Below, in pieces: positions 10,290 through 21,320 of a stretch of DNA of 64,000 nucleotides; within the stretch, counting starts at the first letter, position 1; the number at the start of each line of letters is the position of its first letter. Location: contig JACMZG010000042.1 of the NCBI GenBank assembly GCA_018340805.1, positions 31,795 through 95,794 on the forward strand, written 5' to 3'. The position numbers and the translations under genes are program-made. Source of the stretch: Microvelia longipes (lineage: Eukaryota; Arthropoda; Insecta; Hemiptera; Veliidae). Below the pieces are notes generated by a model that worked only from the letters and a program-made list of their open reading frames with translations, was not told where the DNA came from and did no database searches.

Positions 10290-10862
10290 TGGTTTGGTTT
10301 CTCCTTCCTGATGGAAAGGGAAGCTTTGGTTTCTCCTTCCTAATAGAAAGGGAAGCTTTGGTTTCTCCTTCCTAATGGAAAGGGAAGCTTTGGTTTCTCC
10401 TTCCTAATGGAAAGGGAAGCTTTGGTTTCTCCTTCCTAATGGAAAGGGAAGCTTTGGTTTCTCCTTCCTAATGGAAAGGGAAGCTTTGGTTCTCCTTCCT
10501 AATGGAAAGGGAAGCTTTGGTTTCTCCTTCCTAATGGAAAGGGAAGCTTTGGTTTCTCCTTCCTAATGGAAAGGGAAAGCATTGGTTTCTCCTTCCTAAT
10601 GGAAAGGGAAGCTTTGGTTTCTCCTTCCTCCCTAATGGAAAGGGAAGCTTTAGTTTCTCCTTTCCTAGTGGAAAGGGAAGGTTTGGTTTTCTCCTTCCTT
10701 TTCCAGCACACCCTGGGTGTGCTGGAAAAGGAAGGAGAAAACCAAACCTTCCCTTTCCACTAGGAAGGAGAAACTAAAGCTTCCTTTCCATTAGGAAGGA
10801 GAAACCAAAGCTTCCCCATTTAGGAAGGAGAAACCAAAGCTTCCCTGGTCCCAGCACACTCT
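10290..10862. repeat. 32 bp minisatellite, main block ending in a palindrome
   Basis: About twelve forward units run to 10700. The array then turns on itself at CAGCACACCCTGGGTGTGCT (axis near 10713), and inverted units run back to about 10850, closing with a second AGCACACTCTGGGTGTGCTG. The arms are roughly 150 bp and could form a long hairpin. Confidence 0.9.
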
Positions 10863-10921
10863 GGGTGTGCTGGTTGGTTACCTCTGACATCATTACTTCC
10901 TGCTACCAAACACTCGTTTAG

Positions 10922-10955
10922 ACTGATGATGGCTAGGATGCAGCCGAAAGCTAGC
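10922..10955 (+). other. Hammerhead-like core
   Basis: CTGATGA (10923-10929), T, stem GGCT/AGCC with loop AGGATGC, then GAAA (10946-10949) and GCTAGC. Boxes and stem II spacing match the hammerhead core exactly. No stem I or NUH triplet is identifiable upstream. Confidence 0.4.
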
Positions 10956-11661
10956 TTTTTACTATAAAAAATAATTATTGGTGGTGAGACGTATTTTATT
11001 ACAAACCTCTTGGATTAAATAAGGACCCATCTGCTTATTGGGTCCCTTGAGATGTAGGCTTAGGCCCTTTTAAGTCAAACCCTCCTCGGGCCTTTTTGTC
11101 TCAGTCCGCCACTAAGCACAAAAAGAAAAGATGACATTTTGACATTTCTTCCCGCTTTCTGAATGATGACATTCTAAAATCGATTACCGAAGTTATAAGG
11201 AAAAGTACCGAGGTACCCCGTACCCGATTTATCTTATATTACTATGTATTCAAATGAGATAAATGAATAAAATAAAGGAAACACTGTATTCTATATAAGG
11301 TAATATAGGAAGTGATATAAACTCGACTTTGTTAAACATTGCCTGTTAAATATAACAAGCTAATGGCAATATCAAGGTTATTTGGAGTATCTGCATTAAC
11401 TTGCACACTTTCTTGTCATCCCTACCCCACTCCCTAGGTTGATGGTCCATTTATGTTTACTTTTCCTCATTTATGCCGAAGGTGTGTAGAAAAATGATTA
11501 TGTGGTGTGTTTGTACTTAAAGTTCGAATCCGTGATATTTGCTTAATTATGCGTTTCAGGTTAAATAATTCCCTGCCTGTAGGGAATAAAAGGATTAAAT
11601 GCCACACATGAATTTAGAAAAGAAGTTGGCTTATGGTTGAGAGTAGATTACTTTTTTTTCT
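10956..11661. other. Mixed repeat fragments, no gene
   Basis: An R1 tail fragment at about 11190-11232 (GAGGTACCCCGTACCCGATT) and an R1 head fragment at 11453-11500 (ACTTTTCCTCATTTATGCCG). The rest is unassigned. Confidence 0.5.
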
Positions 11662-11848
11662 GGCAAAATTTTTCTTGCGGGAAAATGCTACCAAAAAAGC
11701 GAGAGAGATGAATTTACGCACGAAGACAGCGGTCTGTCAACAGTGTTGGACTCAGGGTCTGCCTCATACCAACTAAAACTCACTCCGCGAAACCCCTTAA
11801 ACCTAGCCTGGAACCGTTATTCACATTACTTCAGGCTAGGTCTTATCT
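11662..11848 (+). repeat. About 180 bp repeat, near-identical copy at 55502
   Basis: Runs from TTTTTCTTGCGGGAAAA through AGACAGCGGTCTGTCAACAG and ACTCCGCGAAACCCCTTAAA to CACATTACTTCAGGC. The second copy is in the same orientation and differs by only a few bases and indels. No tRNA boxes or ORF family are recognised. Confidence 0.8.
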
Positions 11849-12250
11849 AGAAGAGCCGTCCGCTCCCTCCCATCTTGAAACAAGACAAATCTTCAAATCT
11901 TGAGAAGATAACTAGACAAAAATTCTGATACAACAAAAAATCATAATTTTTTTTCGGTTGTTTATGTCTAAAATCGTTTAAAATTGTAATCTTGATTTTA
12001 TTATTCTAAATTTTATTCGATCGCTTTAAAATTTGACCTGTGTGTTGTAGTCCAGATGACTACTTTCATGACAAAAAATACCAACTTTCGTCTTATTATC
12101 AGCATTTCCCAATACACTTCTGATATCCCAACAATCTCTGAAGCGTCAATTCGCTGAAATTGGACGGTGAAATTACGGAAAATCTCCGTAAGATAAACAA
12201 TATGAAGTAATAACGAAATGATAATATAATTGTACGCTTCAATGTCAATT
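11849..12250. other. No feature recognised
   Basis: AT-rich sequence. Part (11995-12115) may be a decayed R1-like middle (GATCGCTTTAAAATTTG, TCTTATTATCAGCATTT), but the match is weak. Confidence 0.4.
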
Positions 12251-12426
12251 AAAAAAACCAGGGGGTACCACGGAACTTTTCCTCACATCGGATTCGGTAC
12301 GCTCATCCTCCCTGCTTCGGACTCGCTTCGCTCGTCCTTAAAAATACAGTTTGCCAAATTTATACTGCTACATGCCTTCAGACTCACTTCGCTTGTCTTC
12401 AGATAGTAAATGCATCTGTATCTTTC

Positions 12427-12525
12427 TCAGCGGTCACCCATACAGCATTAACCACGCTCAATGCTCCTTAATTTTTGTGATCCAACAAAAATTAAATAAT
12501 CAAAATATCATGGATTGTCTTATTG
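12427..12525 (-). other. 5S rRNA-derived segment of R1
   Basis: On the - strand: GGATCACAAAAATTAAGGAG, CATTGAGCGTGGTTAATGCT, GTATGGGTGACCGCTGAG. GATCAC, ATTAAG and ATGGGTGACCGC sit at 5S spacing. Confidence 0.75.
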
Positions 12526-12677
12526 AAACGAAACATTGTGTGCTTATTAGGTAATGTACACCTACCTAATAAGCACCTTTATGTGCTTATTTGGACACTC
12601 GTACCAAATTTCAACTCATTTGACCATTTCCAAATTTTTAAAAAACGTACACAAGTTATTCAATAAAAATTGAACTA

Positions 12678-13089
12678 CAGTCTATCGTTTAGTTTAAAAA
12701 TTGACAGGTCAGTTTAGACACCACTGATTCTTAAGAAAAAAAAATCCCTGCTAGAAGAGAGCGGGAAAAACTATGTAAACAAATCAGGTTATTTTACCCG
12801 TATTTTCTTGGCGATGTTTTTTTTTAATTTCTTTTCTGTAGTTTTATTTTAAAAATATCATTTTTTAAGATTAATTTGAAATTAGTTTTCAAAACGATGT
12901 AATCAAAAGAAGAACCACAAACAAAGTGAACGATTGCCGGGAAGAAGGGGTTTTCCCTACAGCGGTTATTGTGGTAGGGATTTTTTTTTTTTTTTTTTTT
13001 AGTGAGAGAGGTTGGCAGCGGCTTCTCTGATTGGTCGATCCCCAAAAATACTTATGACCTTGGGGATTTTAAAACTAAACGATAGACTG
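12678..13089. mobile_element. 412 bp Tc1/mariner-type MITE inserted in R1
   Basis: Terminal inverted repeats CAGTCTATCGTTTAGTTT at the left and AAACTAAACGATAGACTG at the right are perfect over 18 bp and continue imperfectly. The element is flanked by TA on both sides (12676-12677, 13090-13091), and the host R1 needs only one TA. CAGT ends plus a TA duplication fit the Tc1/mariner superfamily. No transposase frame is present, so it would be moved in trans. Confidence 0.85.
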
Positions 13090-13514
13090 TAATGCCGATA
13101 ATGACATGAAATTTTGCACATATCTGTCTTATGTATTGTCACATGCGTGTCAATTCTCAACCGATCGCATCATTTTTTCGCGTTTTCGGCTTCATCGAAA
13201 TTTTTGCTAAGTCATTATTGCGGGTTTATGACGTCATAAAAATTATTTTCCAACGGTAGACTGATTTTTGTACAATATTTCAACTCTCTAGCATACATAC
13301 ACTGGGCGCTACGATGATAACAGTCACAGACACACACAGACAGTCAACTTTGTGAAAGCCACTCAGGCTGCCTTAAAAACACCTGAAACGGATAATTCCG
13401 GTTTCATCTCGGTTTCGGATTTTTTTTGCAAACACAATACTTTTCCTATATACCTACGATATAAATGAGGAAGAGTAAAAATCAATTTAAATATTAGCTT
13501 CGATTAAAAAAATA

Positions 13515-13735
13515 AGTTAAATCGGGAGGGGTACCTCGAACCCGAGGGTACGGGGTACCTTCGAACCCGAGGCCAAAAATCCGCCCATATCGAGTCCAAA
13601 GGCGTTCTTACATTTGGTGATTTCTATATTCTGAGGACGAGCGAAGCGAGTGTGAAGTAGTGAGCGAAACAACAAGCGTAGCGAATCCGATGTTGTTTAA
13701 AAAAGCATCGACGTACTCCGAACCCAATGTTTTTT
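13515..13735 (+). repeat. R1 tail fragment
   Basis: TTCTGAGGACGAGCGAAGCG through AGCGTAGCGAATCCGATGTT to a CCGAACCCAATGTTTTT end. It is preceded by two small GGGTACC/CGAACCCGAGG repeats. Unassigned AT-rich sequence follows to 14085. Confidence 0.75.
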
Positions 13736-14084
13736 CTTATACCATGCAAGGTTGCAGAATATTTAGTGAAGCTCTACATAACATTATTAAGTTTAGCATT
13801 TCGTGACGTAGTGCTGGTTAAGTAAATGTTCATAAACATCCTCCGCTGTCTAGCAACCATGAATTAAAACCATAATTCTTTGTTTAATCTTGTTTATGCT
13901 AATTATCATGGCTTTGCTTTATATTTGATGGCATTCATTTTGTGCTTTTTTTCTGCCCTTCCGTCTTTTTATTTCATGACGAGGGTTTTTCTGAGGTTCT
14001 TTTGTTCTTAAAAAGGAAATAAGTATTGTCTTAATCTTAAAGGACTATAATTCCTGTTGGAAATAAAACTAAACGAGTTACGGG

Positions 14085-14408
14085 GTACCCCGGAACTTTT
14101 CCTTACGACAAAAGATTCGCTACGCTGCTCCTCTCTACTTCGTACTCGTTTCGCTCGTCCTCTAAATATACAAGTCGCGAAACTTATATTACCTAGCAGT
14201 CAATATTACCTTTAATAATCTAAAATGACCTATTATTACATAATATCTATTATAACCTATCATGCATAAGCAAGATGGTAAAAATCACTAATGAGATTTA
14301 AAACACCTGGAATGGACAATTCATATGAATCCCGGGTTTGGATTTTTAGTGCGAATACTATACTTTTCCTATATACCTACTGAATGAATGGGAAAAGTAA
14401 AAATTAAT
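14085..14408 (-). repeat. R1 with internal deletion
   Basis: Tail (14082-14175, GGGGTACCCCGGAACTTTTC) and head (14300-14408, AACACCTGG...CTATATACCTAC) are present. The 5S-like part and most of the middle are missing or unrecognisable. Confidence 0.75.
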
Positions 14409-14585
14409 ATGAAACAGGGATATAGGAGGAAGTATTAAGGAAGTTAGTGATGGGATGCCAAGGTACCACTAGCCTGGTAAGGTCATCTCGTTTGTATTAA
14501 TACTGTCTTAGTATTGTATCGTGGAGTTGGTGTTAGTTTAGTATATATCGTGCATCACTAGAAGAATATAATATTTATTCCTCAA

Positions 14586-14716
14586 ATATGGACACAACTC
14601 TTCTGGCTAAGGCCAAATGGACACAGCCGTTCTGGCTAAGGCTGAATGGACGCAACCGTTCTGGCTAAGGCTATGTGGACACAACCGTTCTGGCTAAGGC
14701 TGAATGGCCACAACCT
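14586..14716. repeat. 30 bp minisatellite, about 4.3 copies
   Basis: Unit ATGGACACAACCGTTCTGGC plus TAAGGCTGA; first and last copies are degenerate. Confidence 0.9.
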
Positions 14717-14849
14717 AATCAGCTCTTATGGAATGGACTGCCTTCACGAACAAAAACATCTTGACTCTTAAAAAAATTAATTTTCGATTATTATGGGTGT
14801 TAATATTTCAAATTGACCATGGATCATCAAATTCATTATATTATTCATA

Positions 14850-15545
14850 AAACCATAATGATCTATCATGTAGGTGTCATAGCTCTTTTATCATTATTAT
14901 GGTCGTAATGACATAATGGTCTATCATCCAAGAGTCTTACTTGTTCTATTATAACAACGATTGTAATAGCATAATGATTGAGTCCGGTAGCTCATTGGTA
15001 GAGCGCTCGCCTTTCGACCTGGAGGTCGAGGGTTCAAATCCAGCTGGGGAGGACCTCAATGTGTGGTCCTTAATAGAGTCTGGTGATGCTAGAGAAACTG
15101 ATTAGATTGGTGAGACTGGTTGAACAAGGGCGGGACAAGTGAGACTAAGTGATCAGAGGAGCTACTAAGACTAAATGAAGTAAGCACTCTGCAAACTTGT
15201 AGTCGGCACTAGCCAGAGCGTTGACCCTAGCTTAATTCTGGTCTATACGAACTGGTCACTCTGTGACCATTTCGCGGACACTAGCCAGAGCGGTGACTTT
15301 GGATAGTCTGGTTGGGATAGATGAACTAGGCAACATTAAATAGTCATATTTGTGCCATGTACGGAGTGCGTGCTTTCTAAATGGTTGCGAGTTGTGTGTT
15401 TATAAGCTCTGGGGTATATTAGTTAAGTGAGGCGAAAACGATGATATGACCCTACGGGTTGAAGCGTTAGAAAAATAGCACAATAATCCATCATGCAGGA
15501 GTCTTACTGTTTTATCATATAATGATCTATCCGGCTGGGGTCTTC
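14850..15545. repeat. About 60 bp tandem repeat interrupted by a SINE
   Basis: ATAATGATCTATCATGTAGG-type units occur near 14857, 14912, 14970/15480 and 15525. The third unit is split by the S2 insertion at 14979-15473. Confidence 0.7.
14979..15473 (+). mobile_element. S2, tRNA-derived SINE (495 bp) with target duplication
   Basis: The head carries A box TAGCTCATTGGTAGAGC and B box GGTTCAAATCC at tRNA spacing; the anticodon loop reads CTTTCGA, as in a Glu-type tRNA, but the anticodon stem does not pair. Flanks AATAGCATAATGAT and AATAGCACAATAAT (14965-14978, 15474-15487) match at 12 of 14. The body contains two CACTAGCCAGAGCG(T/G)TGAC units. A diverged relative with the same A box is at 35009. 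Confidence 0.8.
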
Positions 15546-16250
15546 TTACTCTACTCTACTACTAAATTACTCTACTACTATCCTGTAAATTCTATGACCA
15601 GAGAAATGGTTCATAAGCCTTGCTATGGTCCCGGACTATTACCATTCTGTAATCTTAAATCCACTCTAATCTTTAGATCGGATTGGAAGCAAAACGAAAG
15701 TGAATCACAAGATTAACAACTATTTAGTTGACATTGAACATATTCTCATGACGTAATATTTATATACTGGTGTAGATAATAAACTTTTTATGTTTTGTTT
15801 TTATAATATATGTTTATGTTTTGTTAGTTTATTTATAAACAGTAAACAATTTGTATTTCCTATTTTGCTTCCGTTTAATCTAAATATTCGGAGGAAAGTG
15901 TTCATTAAAGATTTCGGTGTTGCGGTTACGGAGGTTACTGCTGCAATGTAGACGATGCATCCGAATTTCGCTTCTACTGTGGGAGCCATCTTCAGGATGT
16001 AGGACATCATGAATCCTCCTCTACGAAACCGAACACAGTTCAATTTTGTGGAGCATTTTGCTTTCATCCAAGATTTCCTACTTCCTTGAAGATGACTCCA
16101 ATAGTGGATGTGGAGCGTCGGATTTATCATCGGTATGAATGCTGTCACCTATAATCCTAAAGAGCTCAGTTACCTCAACTTTGTTACTGTAAGATCTATC
16201 CAATGAACTGATTTGGATGTAGAGTTTCAACAGCTGTTTTTTTAACCCTT
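15546..16250. other. No gene; repeat with GAAG/GAAA core
   Basis: A 115-codon frame on - (15801-16148) has no known domain. It overlaps a repeat (15900-16040, - strand) with TCCTGAAGATGGCTCC then AGAAGCGAAATTCGG that is shared with 4211 and 1990, so it is probably not a protein gene. 15520-15580 is CTACTACT-rich. Confidence 0.4.
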
Positions 16251-16870
16251 TTCTTCTCTGAGATCTAGTTAATGAACTAATTTTCTATGTAGTGTTTGGA
16301 AACTTAGTTTTAGAGAATTTTTGAAGAAAAATGAGCTTACGAGGTTGGGATCATGAAGTGGGGGGGGGGGTAAGGAGTAGGAGTGGTAGGTTTTTTTAAG
16401 GGGTCTCTCTGATCATATATATATTTTATAATAATATATATATATAATATGAAATTTGAATCACTTTAAGTCGAAATGAAACTTGGTACACTAATCGACC
16501 TTGTTAATTTCCCGAAGCCTATTGTTATGAAATAGTGTGACGTCATTACCCGCAATAATGACCCCACAAACATTTTAAAAAATCACATATCTTCAAAATG
16601 TGTTTAGATCGAGCTGGAATTTTTATACATGTATTGCCATGTATGGTTAACAAAATACTAAGTTACATTTGATTATTACAATTAGTTTGTTGTTATTGAT
16701 TGACGTTATAATATATAATGTAAACAAATAAAGTTTTTGATTAATAAATTTGAAAAAGGAAAATCGCTTATAGGTGTGGGGGTGATTTCCGCTGGACTCA
16801 CTGATCAACCCTTTTTACTCTGAGATCTAGTTCATGTACCAATTTTTGTTCATTCGAAAACTCTTTCTTA
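16235..16870. repeat. Repeat pair plus (TA)n and R2 block
   Basis: CTGAGATCTAGTTAATGAAC (16258) recurs as CTGAGATCTAGTTCATGTAC (16811). Between them lie a G-rich patch (16360-16372), a (TA)n tract (16416-16450) and an R2 block (16456-16600) with TGACGTCATTACCCGCAATA. A match to the 16320-16400 part is at 51205-51265. Confidence 0.6.
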
Positions 16871-17600
16871 CTCTGAGTGGCTATCTGATGGCACGGTAGT
16901 GCCCTCGCCATGTCCAGCCAACACTGGTTTACCATCATTTACAGGAAGCATCTTGAGCCTATTTTCACCTCTTTGCAGCTTTTTAAAGATTTTTATAAAA
17001 TGTATAACTGGTTTCAGCTAAGTCCCGAAGACGTAATTTACTGTCGATGATAGTCAATTGTGGTTGTTATGTTCAATTCAATATTTATTCCTCGGCTCGC
17101 CTCGGTAGTTAATGATTGCTTCCTTCGGCTTTCGATTTAGGAACGAACTTATTGCTCAGGGAAATAATAGCAATTCTTACTTCTGTAGTGCATAAATATT
17201 TTATAGGAGATAAAACCTTTTTTTAGAAGGATATAATTATATGTCGAAGAACTAAAAATGAATTGAGTGTTTATTGAAAAAGCTTGGTTATATAAATACT
17301 CGTCATTTTGGACCACGCCCTGAAAGTGTTGGAAAATTAAGTTATTAACAATTTATCCGTCCTAAAAACGTTTTATCTCCGTATGAATAATACCCCCGTC
17401 CCCTAAGATCCCTCTCTCAAACACAGAAACTCTGGTGTTGACGCAAACATAAATCTGTGTTTTAACGCCCCGTATATAACGGCCCGTATTTAATATTACA
17501 GCGCCCACTCCCGCCTAATTTTAAAAATTAGCTGAGGGACTGCGCTGTGCTGGGCGGTTTAAACACATATATTGTGTAGTTAATATGTCTTGCATTGAAA
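16871..17600. other. No feature recognised
   Basis: Unique-looking sequence, less AT-rich in 17380-17520. The short frames here have no recognisable motif. Confidence 0.5.
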
Positions 17601-17609
17601 ATTTTGCTA

Positions 17610-17890
17610 AGTCAATATTTCCTTTTAATGACGTTATAAAGAAATATTTCCGGATTCCACAATTGAACGAAAATTGATTTTTGTACCAAGTTTCAACTCT
17701 ACTGCAAGCTACGTTGATAATACAACACACCACACATACAGACAGACAACTTTGAGAAAACCACTCTGGAGGTCTAAAAAACACCTGAAACCGGATAATT
17801 CCGCTTTCATCCCGGTTTCAGATTTTTTTTTGCAAATACAATACAATAATTTCCTATATACCTACGGTATAAATGTGGAAAGTTAAAATC
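17610..17890 (-). repeat. R1 head and middle
   Basis: On + it reads TTTTTGTACCAAGTTTCAAC, the GATAATACAACACACCACAC block, AAAACACCTGAAACCGGATA and CTATATACCTACGGTATAAA. The 5S part and tail are absent. Confidence 0.85.
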
Positions 17891-18655
17891 AACGTAACAA
17901 ATAACATGAAACAAAATTATACGAAATAAAATAATACGCAACAAAAAACGACTTTTAAGTGGCCTGAGAGGCCAACGGCTAAGGCCCGTATTTTGTACAT
18001 CAGTAGTTCTTTAACCATTTTCCTTATTAATTTCTTTTATGAAGATCTTATGGAAAATGGTCTCGGCTAAATTCATTAAACCATGGCGAAAAATAATCGC
18101 ATGCTGATCAATAGTGTCAGTGCTAGCAATAGGTATCGCTGGCATTGCCTCTTATCGCTAAGACTGAAGAGGGCTAGGTATGACAAAAACTAAGCTGATG
18201 TCAACGAGAGCCCATTTTCCATGACATACTTTTCGCGGTCCTTTGTTACATATTGGAGAAAAATGTCAGTTCAGTTTTATAAGCAGGTAATAAATTACCT
18301 ACTTACATAAATTCACTAAATCAAAAATAAGCGTATAAAAATAATCAAAAATAACTTCATTATAAACAGTAAAATTTATTTAAAATCACTTAGCAATAAA
18401 CATAAAAAAAAAAAAAAATAAATAAATAACCATAACATAAACGCACTAACATTAAAATACACAATAATAATAATAATAAAAAATAAATACAAAATAACAA
18501 ATAAAAAATACCAAAAAGCAATAATTTATAAATAAAACAATAAATACAATAGGTATTAATTAAATACTGGTAAATAAATAAATAAAATAGTACAATAAAT
18601 GAATAATTAGAATAATATAAATAAATACAATTCTACAAATGAGTAACATAACAAC
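17891..18655. other. A-rich sequence, no gene
   Basis: 18270-18650 is strongly A-rich on the + strand (AAATAAATA, AATAATAATAATAAA). It could be the distal 3' region of the four-TM gene on the opposite strand or an old poly(A)-like tract. Confidence 0.4.
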
Positions 18656-19287
18656 GCCTCTTTGTGGCTCAAGACTAATGTCTTATAGGAAAGAGTACCG
18701 TTTTCTACATTAATATATAAACTTCATAATAAATAATTATTAATAACCTTAAAATACAGAAATATAAACAAAGAATAAAGTAAACAGTTACTACATCATA
18801 TATTTTTAAACTATCTAATTATAACAGTATTATTCTACATGAAATATTATGCGATATATCTTATATTACAGAAATCTATTCATTTCATTTTTGTTTTTCT
18901 TATTGAAATTATTGCTAATAAGTACAATTTTATTTCTATGTATTATCATTAAGAAGTTTTGATAATATATATAATTTATATTATTCAATAAAGAAAATTA
19001 TTTAAAAAAAAAAAAAAAAAAAAAAAAACCAAAAGTTTGAAAATCATTTTATTTGTAGTAAATAAAATAATAATATTTTATTTATTATATAGTTAATGAG
19101 TTTCTATATGTAATTCTTAGCAGATGAGTAGATTTCAATTGCTGTTGTATATAGAACCTTTCAACTAGGATTTTAAACATTTAAAGGTTGTTGAAAATTG
19201 TCTGTACAATAATGTTATTGTTGAACTTCCCATGAGATTTGAGTTACTTCTGTGAGTGTCAAGTTCTTTGATATCTTATTTCTTAAG
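18656..19287 (-). other. Probable 3' UTR region of the four-TM gene
   Basis: Downstream of the stop codon on the - strand, AATAAA (seen as TTTATT on +) occurs at about 19048-19053 and 19081-19086, 200-240 bases beyond the stop. A 26-33 base homopolymer A on + lies at 18996-19028. Which signal is used is inferred, not shown. Confidence 0.35.
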
Positions 19288-19692
19288 TTATTTGGTCTTG
19301 ATGGCAAAAAGTGAACTAAAAACAGCGGTTACGACGCCGAACCCTATGACGAGTATGACACATATTAAATACTCTGTACTTCCATCGCCGCTATATCCGT
19401 AGCGCCTCTCGGTGTTAAATTTATAGTTTAGATAGAATGCCAAGATGACTAACATCACAACGCAAGTTCCGACGATCTTGGCAATGGTCATTATCCAAAC
19501 GTTACGATCAGGTCCTTTGGTCCAAAATAAGGTGAAACAAGCAATACCTAGTGCTAGACAGCATAAACTCACTAGAAACAAAGTCAACCCGATAGCAAAA
19601 GACGAAGAAACAGTTAAACCGTAGCCGTTGCAGAAAAAGAATAATATATCAAAGACAAGTGCTACGATGGCGTAGATTTGAAGTTGTTCCAT
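19288..19692 (-). CDS. Small four-transmembrane protein, 134 aa, family not recognised
   Basis: An uninterrupted frame starts at ATG in a good context (ACAATGG, A at -3 and G at +4) and ends in TAA. It has four hydrophobic segments at about residues 5-24, 30-57, 66-88 and 107-130. Loops are short: a GPDRN turn between segments 2 and 3, and a polar NYKFNTERRYGYSGDGSTEY loop between 3 and 4. The C-terminal tail is short and basic (AIKTK). The even number of segments and no signal peptide suggest both ends are cytosolic. The CCG motif of tetraspanins is absent and the protein is shorter than claudins, so no family is assigned. Codon use is less AT-biased than the surroundings, supporting real coding. 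TTTGTTTATTTAG just upstream could be an acceptor, so an untranslated exon may precede it. Confidence 0.75.
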   Translation of the reverse strand: MEQLQIYAIVALVFDILFFFCNGYGLTVSSSFAIGLTLFLVSLCCLALGIACFTLFWTKGPDRNVWIMTIAKIVGTCVVMLVILAFYLNYKFNTERRYGYSGDGSTEYLICVILVIGFGVVTAVFSSLFAIKTK

Positions 19693-20155
19693 TGTAATTA
19701 CCCTCTAAATAAACAAATCACCAATAATACAAAATAATTTGCAAGTACTGACTTAGAGGCGCCAATTATCACTCTTTTTTCAAAATTTAATTAAATTAAT
19801 TTAATTTTGACTTAACTTTTTTTTTAACTTCTCTTACAACTTGCGGTTTTATCAACAATTTAGATAGTGGTCTCTTCTTTTCACAAGCCATTTTTTACCA
19901 TAAATTTTCTCTTTGAGTTTCCTAAAACTTATTATCTCAAAAATTAAATTCACCAAGTCACTACACGTACAAAATTTCTTTTCTAAATAATTCCATAATT
20001 TGCAATTACAATATGTTTATTTGCCAATCGACATTTATGTATAAAGATCGAGTGAAAACCAACGAGCGTAAGTTGAAAATGTTATCTAGTAACGATGCCT
20101 AACGCTTAGAATTTGTTAAGCTTCTTACCAGCTTCTTTTAGTTACAGGTATAGGA
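19693..20155. other. Upstream region of the four-TM gene
   Basis: AT-rich, with a possible acceptor (TTTGTTTATTTAG on -) 13-25 bases before the ATG. No TATA box or second exon can be picked with confidence. Confidence 0.35.
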
Positions 20156-20159
20156 AGGT

Positions 20160-20465
20160 CCCTACATCTTACTACATTCCATAGTAAGGAATGGGGTCAG
20201 CTTACATCTTAGTACATTAATAGTAAGGAATGGGTACACTATACATGCTTACTACATTAAATCGTAAGGACATGGGTCACTTACATCTACTCACATTAAT
20301 AGTAATGAATGGGTCACTTACATCTTACTAGCATTAATCGTAAAAGGAATGGGTCACTTACATCTTACTACCAATTAATAGTAAGGAAATGGGTCACTTA
20401 CACTCTACTACATTAATAGTAAGGAATGGGTACACTTATCATCTTACTACATTCGAGTAAGGAAG
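20160..20465. repeat. About 37 bp minisatellite, 8 copies
   Basis: The unit TTACATCTTACTACATTAAT plus AGTAAGGAATGGGTCAC has many one-base indels between copies, more than in other arrays here; sequencing error in the array is possible. Confidence 0.9.
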
Positions 20466-20944
20466 TCTTAGGGGGACGATTAAAAACAATTTTATGGAAT
20501 GACATACTTACTTTTCTTCCTAACAAGTCAAAAATTAAGTCAACGTCGCAGCGTTCATTTTTCAAAATAATGCCAATTTTGAGTTTGTCCGTGTAAAATA
20601 AAAATACGACAACCGACGTTAGAAAAGCATGGCAGGAGCTTTTATCAAGAATGACTATCACTCGGCAAAATGATTATTTTTGTCATTGGGACGTATCGTT
20701 AACGCCATCCTGCGGACATCCCCGGATATAACTAGAGGGTAACCTGGGATGCCGAATGCCAACCTCCGTGGTGTCTATGGTCAGTAATACTGCCTTATAC
20801 TCTATACGCGCCTGAACGCTCGTAAGCGTTTGTACTTTGAGGCAATGAATGAAATTAATTGCCACTGTTTGTCATGGAAAGCATGTTCAGCAATGACTGT
20901 TGAAAAACGGGAAATTTGTTCGAAATGTTATGTTTTGTATTACA
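20466..20944. other. No feature recognised
   Basis: Short frames on - (20413-20661, 20683-20865) show no motif. Base composition at 20690-20830 is more balanced than in the flanks. Confidence 0.45.
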
Positions 20945-21320
20945 CGTAGTACATCATATAACTATACTATATATATTATATATATATATATAAATACTTT
21001 ATATATATAATATATCTATGATATATTATATATAATATAAATGTGGTGGTGTGTGTGTGTGTGTGTATATATATGTAATTATATATAATAAAACAATTAG
21101 TAAAAAGTTTATGAGGTTTTGGTATTATAAATAAAACAGACATTTAAGCTTTCGACCGTATGATTAACTTTTTCCCATTTTCTGCATACGTATGGTCAAA
21201 AGTGCTATTTGTCTATTATAGTAATATATATATAGTTATATAATAATATATATATATATATATAGTATATATATATATATTATATATATATATTATATTA
21301 TATATATATATATTACTTAA
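20945..21320. repeat. (TA)n / (TG)n microsatellites
   Basis: TA tracts at 20958-21035 and 21223-21315, with a TG run at 21048-21066. Only 150 bases of unassigned sequence lie between. Confidence 0.9.

Larger units (their letters stand above)
12255..13482 (-). repeat. R1, nearly complete, split by a MITE
   Basis: The R1 tail starts at 12258 (GGGGTACCACGGAACTTTTC), the 5S-like segment is at 12427-12525, and the head ends near 13482 (CTATATACCTACGATATAAA). Removing 12678-13089 plus one TA restores GAACTAATGCCGATAATGAC, the continuous R1 order seen in other copies. Bases 12351-12554 on + are open across the R1 copy by chance. Confidence 0.85.

Noticed and set aside
12427..12525. Functional 5S rRNA gene
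   Set aside because: Only the 3' half is recognisable, with many substitutions, always embedded in R1 and without its own T-run terminator at the 5S end.
14985..15060. Functional tRNA-Glu gene
   Set aside because: Boxes A and B are present but the anticodon and acceptor stems do not pair, and a long SINE body with a target duplication follows.
15801..16148. 115-codon frame on the - strand
   Set aside because: It overlaps an interspersed repeat with copies near 1990 and 4211 that are not open, so it is repeat-derived.
18996..19028. Poly(A) tail of a retrocopy on the + strand
   Set aside because: No processed gene or SINE body precedes it and no flanking duplication was found; it may be a simple homopolymer.
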